Part shown: positions 26,378-37,599 of the stretch, in pieces | Position numbering within the stretch: position 1 is the stretch's first letter | How the letters are laid out: the number at the start of each line of letters is the position of its first letter | DNA from: Embiotoca jacksoni | Taxonomy: Eukaryota; Chordata; Actinopteri; Embiotocidae | Direction of reading: 5' to 3' | DNA length: 64,000 nucleotides | NCBI GenBank assembly: GCA_022577435.1 | Contig: JAKOON010000026.1 | Coordinates: forward strand, 5,374,642-5,438,641 | Notes under the pieces: generated by a model | The model's input: only the letters and a program-made list of their open reading frames with translations | What the model was told of the DNA's origin: nothing | Databases searched by the model: none | Position numbers and translations under genes: made by a program

Positions 26378-26525
26378 TCGGGGCGGCTGGTGCTCAGATG
26401 GTCGAGCGATAGCAGCTAATCATAAGGTTTGCGGTTTTGATCCCTGGCTCTTTCTGTCCAGATGCCTCGGGCGAGACCACTCGACCCCGAGTTTCTCCTG
26501 ATGGCAGGCGAGCGCTGTCAGCTAG
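26378..26525 (+). mobile_element. tRNA-derived SINE, degraded
   Basis: GGCTGGTGCTCAGATGGTCG resembles a Pol III A box, and GGTTTTGATCCC about 45 bases later resembles a B box. They are followed by the typical teleost SINE body GGGCGAGACCACTCGACCCC, TCCTGATGGCAGGCGAGCGC. Several B-box and stem positions are mutated (GGTTTTGATCC rather than GGTTCGATCC), so this is a dead insert rather than a tRNA gene. No clear A-rich tail or target-site duplication was seen. Confidence 0.75.
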
Positions 26526-27751
26526 CCGGAAAGTTATCTACACTGTTCTCGTTGCTAACATTCAGATTAACATGTAGTTCTCACCTCTCGAGCAGTAGCA
26601 GTAACTTTTCACTTGTAAAAACATGAATAGTTGCTAACAAACTGTAACAATTAGCAAGCTAGTTGGCTAACCTTGTTGATAATTATAAAACAGTTTTTCC
26701 ACAAACCTCAAACAACATTAAAAACTAACTGTCCACTTACTTGGTGTTTATGCAAATACAATTTTTTTTTTCCTTTTTTGTCAATAAAATATTCAATCGT
26801 TAGATCGCAAAACTTCTGAATGAGCAGCATTTTGTGAATATTTGTAACCCCTTTACTTCCAGTCTGTAAAGCAGTCAGGTGACGGGTAAAGAAACCGGAC
26901 TTGATTGGTCTTCCCGTTTGCATTTCTGGGCCGTGATTGGTGCTTTTCAGGTTCATACAGAATTCTAAAAGATTGAATGATTTTTGTAGATACAACCTTT
27001 TTCTCTTTTCAAAATTTGTTTTGGGGTCTGCTCGTTTCCTGCTCGGTTAAGAAACACACATACTATATACTCCTCTTTCTGTTGTGTTTAAAGTAATCGC
27101 CACATAAATATATGTTTCTCAGCTCTCACATGCTATAGCAGTTGTTTAAAACTCTCATGCTGTAGTGGAAGGTGCAGGAGGATAAAACGGTGGTTGAGGT
27201 GAGCATGAATATAACATGAGGTTGATTTATTGACCGGCGGTCTTGTCTTTGTGTTTGTTGGTGCAGAGAACTCCAACATGATCTGAAATCAATACAAACC
27301 GTGATGTATAGTCCATATTCATCAACCGAAGAGCGTGTTGTTGTTCGTGGAGCAGATTTTAGGTACTTTTTTTTACCCCCCATTAAAACTCCACATTCAC
27401 AGTACGTCTACACACTGTATCTATACGCTACTTTTATCTTCGGTTCACTTTTTATTTTATTTTATTTTATTTTTTTTTTAATGTCAATCCGAGCTTCGGC
27501 AGCTCTCCAGCCGTGTGGCCTTAATGAGCGAGCGTGGTGGAGGTGACATTTACATCACGCTGCTTGGATGAGGAGTAGAGCCCGCCGGGATGAAGAGCTC
27601 ATCCACTGACTCCGCCTCCCCACGGCGGCCGCCACCTCCGAACTTGATCCACTCGCTCCGTCCTCACTTCCGTGTGACTTATTCCAGCTTAAGTTTGGAT
27701 CCAGGACCAGACGGAGTGAAAAGGCAGGGTGGGGGTGGGGGAGGGTGGAGG

Positions 27752-27765
<14 letters not shown>
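26526..27765. other. Intronic sequence, no exon seen
   Basis: AT-rich intron with a T-run near 26761-26770 and a (TTTTA) tract at 27452-27478. A CpG-rich patch lies at 27570-27670. The minus-strand frames here have no recognisable product. Confidence 0.45.

Positions 27766-27795
<30 letters not shown>
27766..27795. repeat. Poly-G homopolymer (30 G), preceded by G-rich and GT sequence
   Basis: 30 consecutive G after GT and GGGGT-type repeats (27727-27765). The block is a strong G-quadruplex candidate, and the exact length may be unreliable. A C-run with the opposite bias follows at 27851-27862. Confidence 0.93.
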
Positions 27796-27797
<2 letters not shown>

Positions 27798-27929
27798 GGC
27801 TGTTCTACTGAAGAATTAATGAAGTATCAAGTGAGCGACCATGCAGTTCTGCCCCCCCCCCCTCCACCACCCCCATACCTTGAGTGGGTATTATCATAGA
27901 GAGCGTTTTACATTCCTTGCGTGTCTTAA

Positions 27930-28500
27930 AGTGCCGACACAGCAATGTAAAAGTACTCCCTTAAAGTAAAACCCACATTTGAATTATTTTTATAAGTAAA
28001 ATTACGTAAGCGTTGTCAGCAAAATGTACATAAACTATCACGATACAATTACCGTCGACACTGATTGGTCGATGGCACTCTTACATCATACAGTTGGTTA
28101 GTTTAATCCAGTGGTTCCAAACCTGCAGAGGTCAGACCTCCTTCAAAGGGTCACGAGCTTTTAAATGGGGTAAGAATAACAAAAAACTGAATTCTGATAC
28201 AGAAATCTGTTGTTTGGACTTTGATCTAATCGAATCTAACATTGCATATTTGGCCTTGAACAGATGTTTTAATAAAACCATGTAGTTCTAGAGGAGCGTC
28301 TCTCTTTGGTGGAACAAAACGTAATCTGGTTTACAGCAGCAGTCACATTAATCCAGTGGATTCAAACACGTGTCTATTTGAAATGTAGTAAAAGAATCAA
28401 ACTGGAAAAAGGCACTCAAATACCTTAAAGCTGTATTTAAGTACTAAAAAAGTCAAATACATTTAATTTCCACCAAAAGTAATGAGCAAAGTTCCTAAAT
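27930..28500 (+). mobile_element. Composite repeat: 'taagtaaaagta' element split by another insert
   Basis: The left part (AATGTAAAAGTACTCCCTTA, CAGCAAAATGTACATAAACT) and the right part (TTGAAATGTAGTAAAAGAATC, TGTATTTAAGTAC, TTAATTTCCACCA) are the two ends of one well-known teleost repeat. They are separated by about 245 bases starting GGTTCCAAACCTGCAG, a start typical of another non-autonomous DNA element. The 12-base direct repeat TTAATCCAGTGG at 28103-28114 and 28348-28359 brackets the inner piece. Confidence 0.6.
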
Positions 28501-29619
28501 AAATATCACGTGTCGCATGAATATGGATTTATAACAGGAATTAAGATCATTTTTGTATGATTACAGTCACAGATGTGATGCTGCGTAGCTGCAAATTAGC
28601 ACCAACAGAATGATCAAATCCTCGTATTTATATAACGGATTGCTTCGTTTATACTTCCAGTTCTGTATTAAGTCACTGATCGGTGTTTTTGTTCTCCATG
28701 GCCGAGGAATCCGTCCCCCTCAAACAGACAATGCATTTAAACCGGCTCATTATCGCTCTTGTTTGGCAAGAGTGTGACTTTCTCTCCATTGTGGACTAAA
28801 TCCTTCTCTGTCAATAGATGTGATAGTGATCTTAGTCTGAAATCCTCTCTGATGACGATTCCAGGCTGGTGAAACAACTCATTACAATCTAATCAAACAT
28901 CTTTTTTTCCTCAAACCCCCCCCCCCCCCCCCGCATGCCTTTGTTACCGAACGAACCCAACACTGCGTTTCATTTGGAATAGATGAAATAAGTTTGTCTC
29001 CCATCTTTTTATCTGCTGGATTTTATTGTTGAGTAATTCATTTGAAGAGTGTATAATTTCAAATAGCCTTTCACCCTCTTCATGTTAAAACCTTTCGGGT
29101 TTTCATCCTCAGCCTTTTGGCAAACTGAGATTACATGCAGTCTTTACATCTCATCCTCATTAATTAGACATCCTCTCCGATGGTATCTAAACCAGCAAAA
29201 AGACAGACAAAAAAAAAAAAAAAAAAAAAGCAGAAATGGATCTCTACTCACTTCATCCCCGCGGTGTGATTTTTTTTTTTTTAAATTTTTTTTTTTCCTC
29301 GACAGGCCCCATTACAAGAGCACACATCTCTGTTTTCGTATACGTCCGCTACGATCAGCGCAAACGTAACGAGACTCGGGAGAAATCTCGGCTGGGATTC
29401 AGACCTCTGACGCGCACCGAGAGGTGAATGCGTTTCTGTGTGTAGTTTGAATCACGTAGTCCCGCAGTTTGACTTTTTTTTTTTTTCTTTCACACCCTCC
29501 CGACTCATTTCGCTTGTTCTGCCTTCTAATGGCTTCGCGCCTGCACTTTGCATTAAGAAGGATGAGGGGGGGAAAAAAAGAAAAGGATAAATCCAGAGCT
29601 GCATATCAATGCGCGCATG
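28501..29619. other. Intronic sequence, no exon seen
   Basis: Contains a 17-C run at 28916-28932, an A-run at 29210-29229 and T-runs at 29271-29282 and 29474-29485. No coding signal was seen. Confidence 0.5.
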
Positions 29620-29643
29620 CACACACACACACACACACACACG

Positions 29644-29684
<41 letters not shown>

Positions 29685-29698
29685 GCACGCACGCACAG
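29620..29698. repeat. (CA)n microsatellite with GCAC interruptions
   Basis: 79 bases of CA with CG interruptions near the start and a (GCAC)n tail. Confidence 0.95.
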
Positions 29699-30219
29699 AC
29701 ATAAAGAGGATATTTTTCTGGTTATGGATTAAAAGGACAGCCGAGCCCCTTAAATGCCCTTTTAATAAGCCGACCAATATCAGATTCGGGTTTTTACGAT
29801 AACACAAATAACAATGATGAAGAGCGGTGAAAAGAAAGCAGTAAATACGCAGTATATCATAGAACCTGCTTTATGTCTTTCTTTTCTCATCGTGTCAGCA
29901 GCTGTGGAGGTTATTCCGGAGTATATTAGGCCTCTGAATAAGTCATGGGGATCATTTTTTACCCTCACTGGGCAGATCAAATTCACTGTTTCTTATTACA
30001 CTACACTCCATATACCATGCTTATAATTTTCAAGTTTATTTTTTTTTTTTTTCTTCTATATTGCAATCAAAGGAGAGCAAAGTGACGCCTCTAGTCAAAC
30101 ACAGCTGTCAACTGCACCGGTTCAATTCCACTGAAAGATGATGGTCCCTTTTTAAACAGTAACATGTGGTTGACTATTCATATCAATGTACTTTATATTA
30201 CTTAAGTTGTCTGTTGTGA

Positions 30220-30388
30220 TTGCCCTTATGGAAAATGACATGTTTTCCACATGGGATCACATATATGACACGTGTTGACCACAACATATGTTGACATTCA
30301 CATGTGAATCTATATGGACTTCACTACCCCATGGAAATGTTCACGAGGTTTTTGCACATATCAAATTCATGTGTTTTCTTTATGGACA
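30220..30388 (+). mobile_element. Small palindromic element (MITE-like)
   Basis: The left end TGCCCTTATGGAAAATGACATG and the right end, read on the other strand (TGTCCATAAAGAAAACACATG), are imperfect inverted repeats. The interior is packed with CACATGTG-type palindromes. This composition matches a short MITE-like family I recall from teleosts. No target-site duplication is clear. Confidence 0.5.
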
Positions 30389-30779
30389 TCACCATTCAGT
30401 GTGTGTATTATTCTGAGCAATTCAGACATTGCAGACTTAAAAAAACATACTACTTAAGAGTCAAATGTTTTTGTTAAACTGTAGCTTCATTCAGTCTATT
30501 TATTATTGCGGTGTGAGTAAACATACAGTTAAAGATGCACACATTTGTGTAGGTTTTTAATACCTTGATGATCTTCTGGCAGAAGCATGAATTTCTGTCA
30601 TAAGATTTACTTGGATCAGTACTCGGTTTTCCAGTTGGCCCAGTTACAGTACCTGTTTCATAATGTGATGCAGTGTACTTGCTGCTCATTTGAGAGAGGA
30701 CACGGTGACCTTGATAACATTTTGCTTTCAGCACAAAACTCCTGCTAAAATGATGACATCATCCCCCATCAGCCTCAGC
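30389..30779. other. Intronic sequence, no exon seen
   Basis: Unique AT-rich sequence. No recognised feature. Confidence 0.4.
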
Positions 30780-31200
30780 TGGCCCTGCGCGCGTCGTGCT
30801 AATCGGCAAACGTCAGCATGCTGACGCACGGGACTTTAGATGGTGACTCAAGTCAACACGCTGCACCTCGTCGGCATCGGTGTGTCAGCGCCGTCCTTGT
30901 GAGCACGTGATGTTCGCGTTCAGCCTCACGGAGCTGCCGGCGCGGCCGGAGGCTTAAAGTCACCGAGATCCGGATGCATTTCATGTTGTGATCAACTGCA
31001 GCTGCTGAATAACAGCCTCAGCGACAGCCACACTCATTCATTACATCAGCGGTGGTGGTCTTTGTTTGGAGGTGATGGTTTCCCGCCGGTGTTCTTCGCT
31101 GCGGTTAATTGAATGAAGAGAATAGTTCGCGAAAGCGGCCCCGGAGGCCCGAAAGGCAGCAGCGAGGTGACCGCACGTGCTGCTCGTCTTTCATTCCCCG
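30780..31200. promoter_or_regulatory. CpG-rich intronic block with a perfect palindrome
   Basis: Within an AT-rich intron this block is rich in CG dinucleotides (for example GCGCGCGTCG near 30787 and GGCGCGGCCGGAGG near 30939). It holds the perfect 16-base palindrome CGTCAGCATGCTGACG at 30811-30826, in which two TGCTGAC half-sites face outward. It may be an enhancer or another alternative promoter. No open exon with a donor was found in it. Confidence 0.3.
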
Positions 31201-31394
31201 GCAAACTGATCTTAATTAGTTCAGAGTGATGAACTGCTTCTTGTCGTAATTCTCTCTTGATTACAGAAGCGGTGTTTCCCGGCGTTGGTCTTATTTTGTG
31301 TTGATTGGTAAATAGTCAGTGAATGATCAATAACGGCACTTGAAGGATTGAGTCATCAGTCTACACATTCGATTTGTGGAGTGGCATCTAGAGA

Positions 31395-31396
<2 letters not shown>

Positions 31397-31454
<58 letters not shown>

Positions 31455-31461
31455 TGTGTGC
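31397..31461. repeat. (TG)n microsatellite
   Basis: About 65 bases of TG, ending with CGCG interruptions. C-runs follow at 31626-31637 and 31721-31731. Confidence 0.95.
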
Positions 31462-31861
31462 GCTTCTCAGACTCCTGCACGTCGTGGGAATAACGCAATC
31501 AAAAAAACAGCAGACGTAATTGTTTTCTTCTCGCCTCATGTCAACAATAACTTTTCTTGATTACTGTCACAGCATAAACATTCAGCGACAAGCCCCCGTT
31601 TGACCTCCAGCTCCGCTCTCCCCCTCCCCCCCCCCCCATCGTGCTGATTTCTCCTTCATCAACACATCCTCGAACACTTCATGTTGATCGAACATGACAC
31701 GCTCGCATGTGCACCGTTTCCCCCCCCCCCCGTGATGAATTATGCAGCCAGCGGGGTGTAAAATGACGGTATGGTTTATTTATCATCGGGGAGCTCTTGC
31801 TATATTATATGTGCATTTTGACATGTATAATGTATGGCAAAGCATTAAAAATGTTTATGAA

Positions 31862-32110
31862 TTATTGCAGCACTATTTTATCCAACCTATTTTTCCTCCG
31901 AGAGCTACTTTGACAAAATATGAGAGCTCCTCATGTTTAGTGACATTTATTCACACTGTGGGCGGAGCTCCACCTCCGTGGAGGGAGCGAGGGGAGATCG
32001 TCCGTTCGTTAATCGATTGTGTTGCATATTGTGTCGCGAATGTACTCGGAACCGGGTTGCGAACTGCTGGGGGCTCCCGAGACCACAGGTTAGAGACCCC
32101 TGCTTTAGAT
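31862..32110 (+). mobile_element. hAT-type non-autonomous element, degraded
   Basis: The left part TCCAACCTATTTTTCCTCCGA / GAGAGCTACTTTGACAAAAT / GAGAGCTCCTCATGTTTAG and the right end GGTTAGAGACCCCTGCTTTAG match the ends and body of a common teleost hAT-like family. In that family the ends read (CAGGGGTCTCCAACCT)...(AGGTTGGAGACCCCTG). The left terminus is eroded. Confidence 0.6.
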
Positions 32111-32724
32111 CTTTGTAAGGGCGGGTGAAATCTTATGAAATGCAGAAAATGGAAGTCCTTCCAGAGTCACAAACGTGCCCCTAAACACAACATGTTCCCT
32201 CAGCTTCACTCTTTTAATCTCTACCAGCGATTGAATATGAACAGACAAAAGGGTAACAACATGCAATAATCCTGCGCCGCTCGCTGTAGGGCAGAATCAA
32301 GTGTGTCCTTTCTGAAGGCTGCCAAAATGGAAATAATGGTAATTGCTGAAGCAGAACAACATTGCTGCACTCCTCCTTATCACCGTTACGCTTTTGTCAT
32401 GTCTCTGGGAACCTGCCTTTTGCACACCAAAAAAAAAAAAAATGGAGGAACTCCTGCTCAATAAACGGAGGACAGGCTATAGATGACTCTGGTAAAAAAA
32501 AAAGGAAAAAAAAGGCTATTCATCAATACCGAGGTGGCGTCGTGCGTCTCACTGTTGACGTCTGCAAGTCTCCGACTGGTGCTCGAATCCCTCTTTGTGT
32601 TGCCGCTGCTCATCTGGCAGCTCGCTGACGATAACAGATGGTGGGCATTAATAACTTCATCTCGGCGTAAAATGAATTCATATCCGGCCTCTTCACGAGG
32701 CGTTTTCACCGTGGTGGCGAGAGA
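32111..32724. other. Intronic sequence, no exon seen
   Basis: Unique sequence with A-runs at 32430-32442 and 32494-32513. No coding signal. Confidence 0.45.
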
Positions 32725-32750
32725 GGACGAGGAGGAGGAGGAGGAGGAGG
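32725..32750. repeat. (GGA)n microsatellite
   Basis: Short GGA tract followed by a G-rich purine stretch to about 32795. Confidence 0.88.
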
Positions 32751-32865
32751 GGACTAAAAGGGGGGAGGAAGAGGGGTTGGGGGTGGGGGGGTGGACAAAA
32801 ATGTTCCTCTTTTGGGTCTTAAAGCAGAAACCCCCCCACCCATCTCCGACACATACACAAATGTC

Positions 32866-32941
32866 CACGCACACGCGCACGCACACACGCACACACGCAC
32901 ACACGCACACACGCACACACACACACACACACACACGCACG
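32866..32941. repeat. (CA)n microsatellite with regular CGCACA units
   Basis: 76 bases. The first half has a G about every 8 bases (GCACACAC units); the second half is pure CA. Confidence 0.94.
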
Positions 32942-33575
32942 AGCGCGGGCCTTTAAGAGCTGCGCTGCGTTTTGAACTTTTATGAGTCTGAAAACCGGAG
33001 TGCTGATTTAGTCATTATTTATGACTGGACGCAGGATTTTTTTCTAAGATTAGGGAGGGAAACGGCCGAGAGGGCAAAAACCCTTCTGAAGCTTTCGCAC
33101 TGCAAACAAACACGAATGCGAATCACAGGGAAGCATGTTGGACGTCGTCTCGACAGGGAAGCCGAGTATGAAATGACGACGTTCAGTTGCGTCAATTATA
33201 GCTTCCGCGGCTTCGGTTTCACTCTTCGGATGCGGTCCTCGTGTGTATCGATGTGTTTTTTTTAAATTTTTCTTCTACTTTTAAAGATTGATAAAGAAGT
33301 CTGTTTCATGTGATTTGACAGGGAATACCCCCGTAGGTTAAAGCGTGTTGCGCTCAGTCGAATCTTTATCTGTCGAGCGTTTTGAGCCTCTTCGTGGGTG
33401 TGAATATGTCTGAATGTGTGTCTGCGTCTCCTCTGACTTTTGAGTGTTGTGTGGAAAAAAAAAAGAAAAAGAAGGCTGACTTGAAGTGTCCCCGGTGCAC
33501 CACTAGAGGCTGTCCTCTTCCTGCCTCACAGTCGAGGTGTGACGTATCTTAGGCAGAGGCTCAAACCGAGTCCGC

Positions 33576-33610
33576 GGGGTGGGTGGGGTGGGGTGGGGGG
33601 GGGGGGGGGG
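33576..33610. repeat. G-rich tract ending in a long G run
   Basis: GGGGT units merge into 16 consecutive G, a G-quadruplex candidate. Confidence 0.9.
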
Positions 33611-33681
33611 ACTGAGGGGTCGGTCGTACAAAGTGAGGTTAAATCAATGATACAGAGGATGCGGGATGATGAAAGGAAAGC

Positions 33682-33731
33682 ACGGAGGGGACGGAGGGAC
33701 GGAGGGAGGGACGGAGGGAGGGACAGACGGG
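33682..33731. repeat. (ACGGAGGG)n minisatellite
   Basis: About five imperfect copies of an 8-12 base GGGACGGAGGGA unit. G-runs occur in each unit. Confidence 0.85.
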
Positions 33732-34950
33732 GGAAGTCGAGTCCAGATCAAAACCGGAGGCGGATAATTGAATGGTGTGCTGTGTAATGAAAGATGAGTA
33801 GTGTTTCATGAATAAACGTCAGAGGGGGAGGGCGCGGATCACAAGGTACAGCTGAACGGGAAGGGAAGGACATCACGTGACTCGACCTGCCGTGTGATCA
33901 TTGGTCGGGTTTTAATATTTACTGTCGGTTTGCTCTCTACGCTGTAGACACTGTAGCGACGAGTTCTGTATTTGCGTGCGATGAATGCGAACGTGATTGT
34001 TTCCACCCGTGTGTTGAATTTAGTGCTGCAAACTCGCTGCAAGTCGTCAGTTAGCAGCCGTTAGCATTTGTTGTTTGGCGGGTTAAAACGGACAATTATA
34101 AACGCGATAGATTCGGAGAATTTATACCAAGAACTGCGAATTTTTTTGTGCCGGCAAATAGTCCGATGTCCCTCTAACTACACCGCAGAGATTCTTCGGT
34201 TGATTGATTGACCAGTGGCAAAAAAAGTTATTGGACTATTTTATATTTTTTGGGGGGTTTCAATCTCTGAAATATGAAGATTTTCTGCCTCTTATCAAAC
34301 AGTAAACTGAGCACTTTTAGTTGTTTTTAATTCATGTTTATTGATAAACTGGGTTGTAGACATTTTTTTTTTAAATGTAAACACAAAAAACAGACATAAA
34401 TAGACATATAAAACATAAATAGACCTATATACAGCTAAAAAAAAAAAAAATCTAAGCAATGGTGCAAAGGTGAGTATAGATAGTTCAGATAGTATTAGGT
34501 ATATAACTGCATGCTGAGAGGCTCAGAGAGCTTTCAGACCGAACCAAACAAATTTCCGACACCAGACCTCTCGTTCTGTCCGAGTTTCTTCCTGCAGCTC
34601 GAGTCCGGACAGCTTCAGATTCGAGCTCGCTGCGCTTCCTCATGTCCGGACAGTCTGTGACCCAATGCAGGCAGGGTGATGATGTACGGGCCGGGAAAAC
34701 CGCGAGCAGGATAAATGGCCACTTTGTTCTCCATCTGATAACAGCGTTGATTAAAAAAAAAAAAAAAAAAAAAAAATATCAAGAGCATTCACTTCAGCCC
34801 ACGAATGGATCATTATTGCACCAGACGCACTATAGAGGGCAGAGCTTCCTCGCAGATAATGACTGGTGACAGAAAACACAGGTACTCACATCAGCAACAG
34901 AACCACCCACAACTCAGCAGAGCACGTCTCCCTGCTGTTATTGCTGCACT

Positions 34951-34953
<3 letters not shown>
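33732..34953. other. Intronic sequence, no exon seen
   Basis: A-runs are at 34438-34450 and 34754-34775. The rest is unique sequence with no coding signal. Confidence 0.45.

Positions 34954-35009
<56 letters not shown>
34954..35009. repeat. (CA)n microsatellite
   Basis: 56 bases of pure CA, complementary to the GT tract 99 bases downstream. Confidence 0.96.
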
Positions 35010-35013
<4 letters not shown>

Positions 35014-35105
35014 AACTTTGCTTTCTCAGCCGGATCCGTTCTGCCGAGTGTTTTCCGGCTGAAATGCTTTTAACCGCCCAACCATCTTTCACCTGCTGAA
35101 ACCTC

Positions 35106-35108
<3 letters not shown>

Positions 35109-35151
<43 letters not shown>
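35109..35151. repeat. (GT)n microsatellite
   Basis: About 43 bases of GT followed by a G-rich stretch (35152-35179). Confidence 0.95.
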
Positions 35152-35152
<1 letters not shown>

Positions 35153-35179
35153 AGGGGGTGGGGGTCGGGGTGGGGGGGT

Positions 35180-37107
35180 ACGTCACCGCTGTGGTTTCAT
35201 CGCACGGTGCCTACGTAGGAAACGCCGGGATGTCTGCAGTGTTTTCCATAACATCCACATTTGCAATCCAATCTTTGTTTTTGTTTTTTTCTTTCTTTGA
35301 ATTGATCTGTTGTTGTTTTCTCTTCCGTCTGTTGTTCAGTGCAGGGTTATTGCTTTCCCGCATTTCTAATATTCAAATAAACATCGACCTCCACCTTTCA
35401 TTTCTTTTTTTTTTGTTGTCTAAAAAAGACAAAAAAATTTTTTTTTGCAATTATACATCGTAAACATCCAAATTGGACTCTTCTCCCCCGAAGTTGGTGC
35501 TTGTGAGGATTTTAAGCCGAGCTTCTTGCGTTTTCCACGAATGGCTGCTCGTAAGTACCTGAAATAAGTGCCAGCACCCTGGGGGTAAGTGTACTCGAGC
35601 TCAGACGTAATACTGCCGTCACTGAATCAGATTTTACAGCAGCGTCTCTCCTCCAGTGCTTGTTAAAATGAGGCTATAGCAATGAAGCTCATATAATAGC
35701 TCCTAATGGAGTTTTTTTTGTTTTTTTTTCCTTTGCAAAAAGAGAACCCACGGTCACGCCGGTTTTATGTACGCCCTTCGATCTGAGTCTTGGCTTCTTT
35801 CCAGAGTTCTTTACAAACTGGAATTGCTTTCCTTTCCATCGACCTGTCGAGAGCTCCTGAATGGAGCCGAACGCCCCCGAGATCATCGTCGTCGTCGTCG
35901 CCGTCGCCGCCACACCTTCCTCCGCCGATCTATTTCCTCCTCTCCTCTCCTCGTCGCTCGCCTCTTTGACCCCTCTCGACGTCTGAATGGCGTCGGCCGA
36001 CTGAAGCGTGACATTACATCAGCAGCCTCGCCTCTTGTCCGAGCGGGCTCGGGGTTCACGGTTGTGTGGTTCCAGACCAAATTAGCTGCATTGACCAGAA
36101 TGTCTGTGTTTGAACCTCGTTACGCCGGGCGAGGTGAAGCTGGGCTGCTACGTTTCAATTTATCTGCAGGCTACTTTGGCAGCCGGCCTTCACCTGGAAG
36201 TCTTATTCTGTTAAAGGTTTAAAGTTTAACAGTAGCTCCGCCATTTGTTCAAGGAGCAGTTACTTTAGACGCTCACGGCGGGAACACGACGAGAATATGA
36301 GGCGATATATGTCGGGATTTATAGCCCCCATATCCCTACAAATTACTTTGCTTTATTACATTTCAGTATTCAATGCCAGTGAAGGAAGTTTTTTTTTTTG
36401 TCCTTTCCGGCTCCGCCACGGTCACCGGAGCTGATCGCTGGCGTCGTAGTCGATGCTCCCGATTTCCACCAGACACGCTGCGGCACGTGTCGGGCGGCAT
36501 TCACGGAAATGGCTCGCTGGTCGTCTCTGCTCACGATAGGGAAGTCTATTTTGTACGGAAGCCGGACGGTAAACATGTCAAGCTGCCCCGAGCAGAACAA
36601 CCCGGCAGGAAGTCAGACGGACGAAACCCAAAGAGCAGCTGGTCAATTTTCTAAATAAAACACGCCGTGCAGACGACCGACTGTGTATCACATCACGGCA
36701 ACGTCCGTCCTGCTGCGCCTTGGAACGAGGACAAGAAATGCGTTCTTCTCCTGCTAAAAGGCCCTGTGTGTAAAATAGTTCAAATGAGGAGGATTTTAAC
36801 AACTAACTGTATCAACTTTGTCTTTAGGCTGCAGCATTAAGTAGAATCAAAACCAAAATGTAATTGGAAAAGATTTATATGCAAAGGAGACACCGGTAGT
36901 GAATATATAATGATGCTCTGGGGCAGCTCTCAAGTCTGATTTCTTGAAAACGCTCTGCTTAGTGGTTTGAAAAATCAGGGATGTTTAAGAGAACATTTTA
37001 ATGACGAAGCTTCGTGGAGCCTCAGTTGGATTTCTGTTTGGACTAACAAACAAACCGATCAGGCCAAGTCGAAGTCAATGAAATGCTTCTGAAATTTGTT
37101 TTATTCC
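35180..37107. other. Intronic sequence with a CGT tract, no exon seen
   Basis: A (CGT/CGC)n tract lies at 35887-35911. CpG content is raised at about 35880-36130 and 36410-36620. ATG followed closely by GTAAGT at 35541-35556 (ATGGCTGCTC/GTAAGT) is too short to call an exon. Small frames show no recognised product. Confidence 0.4.
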
Positions 37108-37599
37108 AACCCGGTATCACGGCGATATGTGAAATAGACACGCCGGGTCCACTACAACGAAGCGTGAGATAGCCACGCGTTGGTCCGTCTAGGCGTGACA
37201 GTTTCACGTTTTCCTGTAGTGGACAAAAATGAAACCTAAAGCCATGTGATTTACAGGAAAATGACACTTTTAGGGAAGAACTCATGGTTGTGGATAGAAA
37301 ATCACCATATGGTTGGGATTTGTGACAAAAAAAATGGTCTGGGTTCTAAAAAAAAACTGACGTGTTTGGGGTTAGGAAACAAAAAAACAACTCAAAAACA
37401 ACGTTGTCATCTCCTGCTTGGCCTCCTGCCTCCTGTCCTGGTTCTTGGTCGCATGATCCTTTAAGTTACTTTTACGTGTGTGTAATTTTCACGCTTACAA
37501 AACGTGAAACTGTCTAGAGAGGCCAAAAGCGTGGCTATCTCACGTTTTGCTGAAGCGGACCAACGTGTCTATTTTACGCTTTGCCGTGATACTGGGTTT
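37108..37599. mobile_element. Non-autonomous DNA element with ~100-base inverted terminal repeats
   Basis: The left arm (37108-37212) and the right arm (37499-37599) are imperfect inverted copies. Both hold GTATCACGGC, AAATAGACACG, GTGAGATAGCCACGC and ACAGTTTCACGTTTT when read inward. The middle (about 285 bases) has no open frame. The arms and middle match a palindromic family I recall from many spiny-rayed fish. A target-site duplication is not clear. Confidence 0.85.

Noticed and set aside
26378..26450. Functional tRNA gene
   Set aside because: A- and B-box-like motifs are present but the T-loop is mutated and the acceptor stem does not pair; the following body is that of a SINE.
30090..30150. 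tRNA-like T-arm (GGTTCAATTCC)
   Set aside because: No A box or cloverleaf can be formed in the 70 bases before it.
32866..32941. CRISPR-like regular array
   Set aside because: The regular spacing comes from an interrupted CA microsatellite in a vertebrate genome; there are no unique spacers.
35541..35556. Micro first exon ATGGCTGCTC/GTAAGT
   Set aside because: Ten bases, not phase 0, so it would not join the common dpp6 exon in frame; likely chance.
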